Part shown: piece by piece, positions 59,979 through 64,000 of the stretch
How the letters are laid out: every line of letters starts with the position of its first letter
How positions within the stretch are numbered: the first letter of the stretch is position 1
Origin: Thalassobaculum fulvum
GTDB lineage: Bacteria > Pseudomonadota > Alphaproteobacteria > Thalassobaculales > Thalassobaculaceae
Assembly (NCBI RefSeq): GCF_014652915.1
Contig: NZ_BMZS01000003.1
Span: 538,099 to 602,098, forward strand
Length of the DNA: 64,000 bases
Reading direction: 5' to 3'
Made by a program: the position numbers and the translations under genes
Notes under the pieces: model-generated
Told to the model about the DNA's origin: nothing
Database searches by the model: none
The model's input: the letters and a program-made list of their open reading frames with translations, nothing else

Positions 59979-61320
59979 GGTCGCCGTGCAGGCCGACGGC
60001 CCGGCCATCGTGGTCGACGACCTGACCAAGGTCTTCCCGATCTTCAAGCGTCCGACCGACCGGCTGCTGCAGATGCTGTCGATGGGCCGCAAGCGCTACT
60101 ACCAGACCTTCGTCGCGCTGAACCGGGTCAGCATGACGATCGGCCGTGGCGAGACGGTCGGGATCGTCGGCCGCAACGGGTCCGGCAAGTCGACCCTGCT
60201 GCAGATCATCGCCGGCCTGCTGCAGCCGACCGGCGGCCAGGTGTCGGTCAGCGGCCGCGCCGCCGCCCTGCTGGAGCTCGGCGCCGGCTTCAACCCGGAG
60301 TTCAGCGGCCGCGAGAACATCTACCTCAACGCCTCGATCCTGGGCCTCAGCCAGGCGGAGATCGACGCGCGCTACGACGACATCGTGGCGTTCTCGGGGC
60401 TCGGCGAGTTCATCGACCGGCCGGTCGTGACCTATTCCAGCGGCATGTATGTGCGGCTGGCGTTCTCGATCGCCGCCAGCGTCGACCCCGACATCCTGAT
60501 CGTCGACGAGGCCTTGGCGGTCGGCGACGAGGGCTTCCAGCGCAAGTGCCTGGCCCGCATCGAGGCGCTCAAGGAGCGCGGCACCACGATCCTGTTCGTC
60601 AGCCACGCCATGGGCATGATCACCCAGCTGTGCGACCGGGCCGTGCTGATGGACCGCGGCGAGGTGCTGGTGGCCGGCGAGCCGAAGCTGGTCGCCTCGA
60701 ACTACTACCGGCTCACCCACGCGCCGGCCGACGACCGCGAGCGGGTCCGCGCCGAGATCCTGACCGCGGCCGCCGCCGAGCAGGACGATCAGCCGGAGAT
60801 CCGGTCCGGCCTCGACGAGAACCTGCAGAGCCAGAGCCGGGTCGAGTACGAGAGCCTGGGCGCCCGCATCGTCGATCCGCGGATCGAGACCGTGAACGGG
60901 CAGCGGGTGAACCAGCTGTCGCGCGGCCGGATGTACCGGGTCCGCTACGGGGTGGCGGTCGAGCAAGACTGCCGGCAGGTGCGGTTCGCGACCCTGTTCA
61001 AGACCAAGACCGGCGTCGAGCTGGCCGGCCGGGCGACCCATCGGCTGCACGACAGCATGCTCGATCTCGAAGCCGGCGAGCGGCTGGAGCTCACTTTCGA
61101 CTTCCCGTGCAGCTTCCTGCCCGGAACCTACTTCATCAATGTCGGGATCAACGGCCTGGTCGACGGCGAGCGCAAGTCGCTGCACCGGATCCTGGACGCG
61201 GTGATGTTCCAGGTGCTGCCGGACGCCGACACCAGCATGGTCGGCCTCCTCGACATCGGGATCATCCCGTCGGTCGACCACCACCCGGCGACGGCCCAGC
61301 GTCCGCCCGCCGGGGAGTGA
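59968..61320 (+). CDS. ABC transporter ATP-binding protein with C-terminal Wzt-like domain
   Basis: The 450-residue ATPase powers export of an undecaprenyl-linked polysaccharide. Walker A is GIVGRNGSGKSTLLQIIAGL (about 63-82), the Q-loop region is FNPEFSGRENIYLNASILG, the signature is VTYSSGMYVRLAFSIA, and Walker B is ILIVDEALAVGDEGFQRK. Residues about 250-440 form a second domain (RYGVAVEQDCRQVRFAT, LELTFDFPCSFLPGTYFIN) that resembles the glycan-recognition jelly roll of Wzt, which binds a modified chain end. The start ATG 59968 overlaps the permease. Its stop faces the methyltransferase, 15 nt away. Confidence 0.92.
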   Translation: MSSEVAVQADGPAIVVDDLTKVFPIFKRPTDRLLQMLSMGRKRYYQTFVALNRVSMTIGRGETVGIVGRNGSGKSTLLQIIAGLLQPTGGQVSVSGRAAALLELGAGFNPEFSGRENIYLNASILGLSQAEIDARYDDIVAFSGLGEFIDRPVVTYSSGMYVRLAFSIAASVDPDILIVDEALAVGDEGFQRKCLARIEALKERGTTILFVSHAMGMITQLCDRAVLMDRGEVLVAGEPKLVASNYYRLTHAPADDRERVRAEILTAAAAEQDDQPEIRSGLDENLQSQSRVEYESLGARIVDPRIETVNGQRVNQLSRGRMYRVRYGVAVEQDCRQVRFATLFKTKTGVELAGRATHRLHDSMLDLEAGERLELTFDFPCSFLPGTYFINVGINGLVDGERKSLHRILDAVMFQVLPDADTSMVGLLDIGIIPSVDHHPATAQRPPAGE

Positions 61321-61335
61321 GGCGTTCGGCGCCGG

Positions 61336-62142
61336 TCAGGACCGGATCGCCGACATCATCAGCCACGGCGTCGGGCCGCGGCGCCATTCCCAGAACGCCA
61401 GCAGCTGGTCCAGGTGCTCCAGGTCGCGCAGCTCCGGGAACGCCCGGATGTCGCGGCTGCCGGCCTCGATCACCGCGAGCCGGTGGCTGTCCCTGAACCG
61501 CGCCATGAAGCGCTGGTAGGTCGGGATGTCCGGCAGGTTGTGAAGCTCGACCAGCATGTCCAGCCGGGCGAGGTTCGGCGCCCTCGACGGGTCGATCAGG
61601 TCGACCTCCGCCCCCTCGATGTCACAGAACACGAAGCTGGTCTCGGGATCGAGCGCCTGGAAGTCGGCATGCGCGAACTCGCCGCCGACCACGACCCGGT
61701 CGCCGACCCCGTGGTGTTCCGCCAGCTCCCGGGTCATCCGGCGCGCGTTGTCGTCGATGTCGTAGGCCCTGATCGTCGCCTGCGGCAGCCGCAGCGCCAG
61801 CCCGACCGCGTAGTAGCCCTCCGCCGACCCGATGTTCACCACGGTCCGGTAGCCGCGGGCGGCGACGTGCTCGATGACCGGGTGGAGCTCGCTCTCGTAG
61901 GTCCCGAGCACCTTCGGCGCCAGGCAGCCCTCGGCCGACTGCCGCGGCACCGCGAGGCCGGCGAACGGGCCGCTGCGCACCTTGTCGCCGCCGCGCGCGA
62001 ACAGGGTGTTCGCCACCAGGGTCGAACGGTACCGGGCCAGCAGCCGCAGGGTACGGTACAGCTGGTCGCCGACGTCGCTCTCCTGCTCGCCCAGGATCTC
62101 CAGGGCCCGACGCCGGATGCTGTGCTGGTAGTCGGTGGCCAT
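61336..62142 (-). CDS. SAM-dependent methyltransferase, FkbM-like
   Basis: A 268-residue class I methyltransferase. The SAM loop is RTVVNIGSAEGYYAVGLAL near residue 100, followed by IRAYDIDDNARRMTRELAEH. The motif FVFCDIEGAEVDLIDPSRAP matches the FkbM group. An N-terminal helical part of about 60 residues precedes it. FkbM-like enzymes usually methylate hydroxyls of sugars or polyketides, consistent with a chain-capping role beside a Wzt-like exporter, which is inference. The start ATG 62140-62142 lies 11 nt after the glycosyltransferase stop; a much longer frame through it was rejected. Confidence 0.85.
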   Translation of the reverse strand: MATDYQHSIRRRALEILGEQESDVGDQLYRTLRLLARYRSTLVANTLFARGGDKVRSGPFAGLAVPRQSAEGCLAPKVLGTYESELHPVIEHVAARGYRTVVNIGSAEGYYAVGLALRLPQATIRAYDIDDNARRMTRELAEHHGVGDRVVVGGEFAHADFQALDPETSFVFCDIEGAEVDLIDPSRAPNLARLDMLVELHNLPDIPTYQRFMARFRDSHRLAVIEAGSRDIRAFPELRDLEHLDQLLAFWEWRRGPTPWLMMSAIRS

Positions 62143-62153
62143 CGCCGCCCCCC

Positions 62154-63863
62154 TTACGAATCCGGCCGGTCGAGTTCCATGATCGGCGGCAGGTCCCAGT
62201 CCAGCAGCCCGACCTTGCACATCCAGGCCAGGTGGCGGGCCAGGACGTCGCCCGGCACGCCGGGCAAGGCGGCCGCGATCTCGTCGCCCCGCAGGCCGCC
62301 GCGCTCGGCGACCATCGCGCGGATCCGGTCGGTCGCCTGCGGCGTCAACCGCCACACCGCCGTGACGTTGTTCAGCGCCGCGCGATGGTGGCGCTCGGCG
62401 TCGCCGGGCACGGTCCGGGACGGCGCCCGGAACACCGTGGCCGCGCCGAGCACGCCGCTGGCGAACCCGGCGAACGCCCCGAACGGGTCGCTGCGGACCG
62501 GGTTGCTGCGCGCCGCGCCGGCGGTCTCGTGGCCGTCGGCCGACCGGCGGATCGCGGCCAGCTCGTCGAACAGAGCCGCATACTGCGCCACCACCACCGG
62601 CCAGTCGAAGGTCGCGCGGGCATGCTCGCGGGCCGCCTCCCCCATCCGCCGGGCGAGATCCTCGTTCCCGGCCAGCGCGCACAGCGCGTCGGCGGTCGCC
62701 TGGACGCTGACCGCCACATGGGCGGCCACCTGGGCGACGTAGTGCTGATAGGAATCCATGCCCAGCGCATGCCGGTTGGCGATCAGGCCGCCGGTCCCGT
62801 CCGGTGCGATCAGGGTCGGGATCCGGAACCCGGTGACTCCGTGGCGCACGGTGTAGCGGTAGCCGTCCCAGTCGCTCACCACCACCGGCAGGCCGGCCGC
62901 CATGGCCTCGATCGGGGTGATCCCGAAGGTCTCCTGGATGTTGTCGACCAGCGAGACGAACACGTCGGACGCCGCCCAGATCCGGTCGAGCACCGCCGGG
63001 TCGTTGCCGTTCAGGAACCGGACCGTGACGCTCGGCGCATACAGCGCCGCCGCCTCGGCCCAGATCCGGCGGTCGCGCTCGGGGTCCGGGAACCAGCCGG
63101 CCATCAGGAACTCGACCTTGCGGCCGGTGCGCCGCGCGGTTTCCTCGGCGGCTGCGAACATCGCCTGCGGGTAGGCCTTCTCGTAGAACGACAGCCGGCC
63201 GAGCCACAGCAGGACGAAGGCGTCGCCGGCGACCCCGAAGGCAGCCCGCGCCTCGGCCCGGCGACCGCGATCCGCCCGGTCCGCCAGCGCCGGCGCGTCG
63301 ACTCCGAGCGGGATCACCGGCAGCCGGGGCAGCGGCCGGCGATGGCGGCTCCCGGGCTCGACCAGCCGCGAGGCCAGATAGTCGCTGGTCTCCTCCAGCA
63401 GGGCCCGCAGGTGCCGCTCGACCGTCGGCGAGGTGCAGACGATGGCGTCCCAGGGCTCGACCGGGCTGGTCACCACCTCGGCGGTGTAGGCACGCATGGC
63501 CTGCGGCCCGAGCGAGTGCAGCAGGCCGACCAGGCTGTAGGCCCGGTCGTCGGCCTCGCGACGCAGCCAGCCGAGGTCCGCCAGCTTCGACTGACCGCGG
63601 AACAGGGTGCCGCGCGCGGCGATCTCGCCGTGGTTGAAGACCGAAGTGGTACGCACCGGCTTCGGCACCGGGGCGTCGCCGAACAGGTTGCCCGCCAGCG
63701 CCGCGTCGTCGGCCCGGTTGTGCACCAGGAACAATTGATCGTCCCACGGACCGTGCTCGATCAGCGCCCGGAACATCCCGCGGTTGGCAATGTCCTTGCC
63801 GAACGGGTTGGTCCGCTGCTGCATCGGGTTGTCGCCGATGTAGATCGCGCAGCCGCCTGCCAT
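62154..63863 (-). CDS. Glycosyltransferase (GT-B fold, GT4-like) with C-terminal extension
   Basis: A 569-residue GT-B enzyme. The nucleotide-binding half contains FVLLWLGRLSFYEKAYPQAM (about 217-236), EFLMAGWFPDPERDRRIW, LVDNIQETFGITPIEAMAAG and VVVSDWDGYRYTVRHGVTGF, the E-x7-E pattern of GT4 retaining transferases. Residues about 440-569 extend past the GT4 core, with TVWRLTPQATDRIRAMV-like helical sequence and a closing VGLLDWDLPPIMELDRP. The extension is unexplained. It is the first gene of a minus-strand pair with the methyltransferase. The start is near the right edge; 137 nt lie upstream of it. Confidence 0.88.
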   Translation of the reverse strand: MAGGCAIYIGDNPMQQRTNPFGKDIANRGMFRALIEHGPWDDQLFLVHNRADDAALAGNLFGDAPVPKPVRTTSVFNHGEIAARGTLFRGQSKLADLGWLRREADDRAYSLVGLLHSLGPQAMRAYTAEVVTSPVEPWDAIVCTSPTVERHLRALLEETSDYLASRLVEPGSRHRRPLPRLPVIPLGVDAPALADRADRGRRAEARAAFGVAGDAFVLLWLGRLSFYEKAYPQAMFAAAEETARRTGRKVEFLMAGWFPDPERDRRIWAEAAALYAPSVTVRFLNGNDPAVLDRIWAASDVFVSLVDNIQETFGITPIEAMAAGLPVVVSDWDGYRYTVRHGVTGFRIPTLIAPDGTGGLIANRHALGMDSYQHYVAQVAAHVAVSVQATADALCALAGNEDLARRMGEAAREHARATFDWPVVVAQYAALFDELAAIRRSADGHETAGAARSNPVRSDPFGAFAGFASGVLGAATVFRAPSRTVPGDAERHHRAALNNVTAVWRLTPQATDRIRAMVAERGGLRGDEIAAALPGVPGDVLARHLAWMCKVGLLDWDLPPIMELDRPDS

Positions 63864-63963
63864 GGGTCGTCCTTCGCGGGTGACGGGCCGAAACCGGGGC
63901 CGGGCCGCCCGTATACGACCTGGAAGGCCGCGCGTGAAGGGCGGTATGGCGCCCCGTGGGCAC

Positions 63964-63994
63964 CCGGCCGGCGGCAGGTGCTGCCGCCGGCCGG
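63964..63994. terminator. Perfect 13-bp hairpin at the right edge
   Basis: Arms 63964-63976 and 63982-63994 are perfect inverted repeats with a 5-nt loop. There is no T run on the minus side, and the plus side is cut by the window end, so strand and role cannot be decided. It may terminate a transcript from beyond the window. Confidence 0.4.
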
Positions 63995-64000
63995 CCGCCT

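Overview
The window comes from a very GC-rich alphaproteobacterial chromosome, most likely Rhodospirillales-like (an inference from gene order and family content, not a species call). Supporting signs are a MucR/Ros zinc-finger regulator, an alphaproteobacterial-type complex I operon, the order tig-clpP-clpX-lon-hup, the order recG / sdhE-mfd, a RibBX-type riboflavin gene, and a small RNA with the core motif of the MmgR (alpha-r8) family. I saw no insertion sequence, prophage, CRISPR array or plasmid function. About 48 kb is core metabolism and the last 12 kb is more accessory.

Layout. (1) 1-6390, minus strand: rpiB-glyA-nrdR-ribD-ribE-ribBX-ribH-nusB-thiL, a one-carbon, riboflavin and thiamine cofactor operon; thiL is cut by the left edge. 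(2) 6391-9178: mucR, a small conserved protein, glutaryl-CoA dehydrogenase and a secreted protein of unknown function. (3) 9308-27979, minus strand: a long run from a putative promoter at 27950-27979 through nuoABCDEFGHIJKLMN, birA, coaX, rnj, mce and a DUF1467 gene, followed by the MmgR-like sRNA and its terminator. (4) 28090-35871: tRNA-Asp, an unknown gene, tRNA-Val, hup, lon, clpX, clpP, tig and tRNA-Leu, a protein quality-control block. Trigger factor carries an unusual His-Asp repeat. (5) 35965-49126: malonyl-CoA decarboxylase, RF3, a CodA-like deaminase, an acyl-CoA synthetase, a FrnE-like DsbA protein, mfd, sdhE and recG. (6) 49134-52210: an orphan sensor kinase, a DUF502 membrane protein and a probable fluoroacetate/haloacetate dehalogenase.

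(7) 52368-63863 is the most unusual part. It holds a NodU/CmcH/TobZ-type O-carbamoyltransferase followed at once by an isopenicillin-N-epimerase-like PLP enzyme, then two small unknown genes, an AT-rich island, and a glycan assembly and export set: sulfotransferase, AsnB-like amidotransferase (TTG start), ABC-2 permease, Wzt-like ABC ATPase with a C-terminal domain, and on the opposite strand an FkbM-like methyltransferase and a GT4-type glycosyltransferase. My working reading is a surface polysaccharide decorated by sulfate, carbamoyl, amide or methyl groups and exported by an ABC transporter. The substrate cannot be read from the sequence.

All calls rest on reading motifs, lengths, spacing and gene order by eye. 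No database search was run. Start codons that differ from the longest possible frame are explained in each entry.
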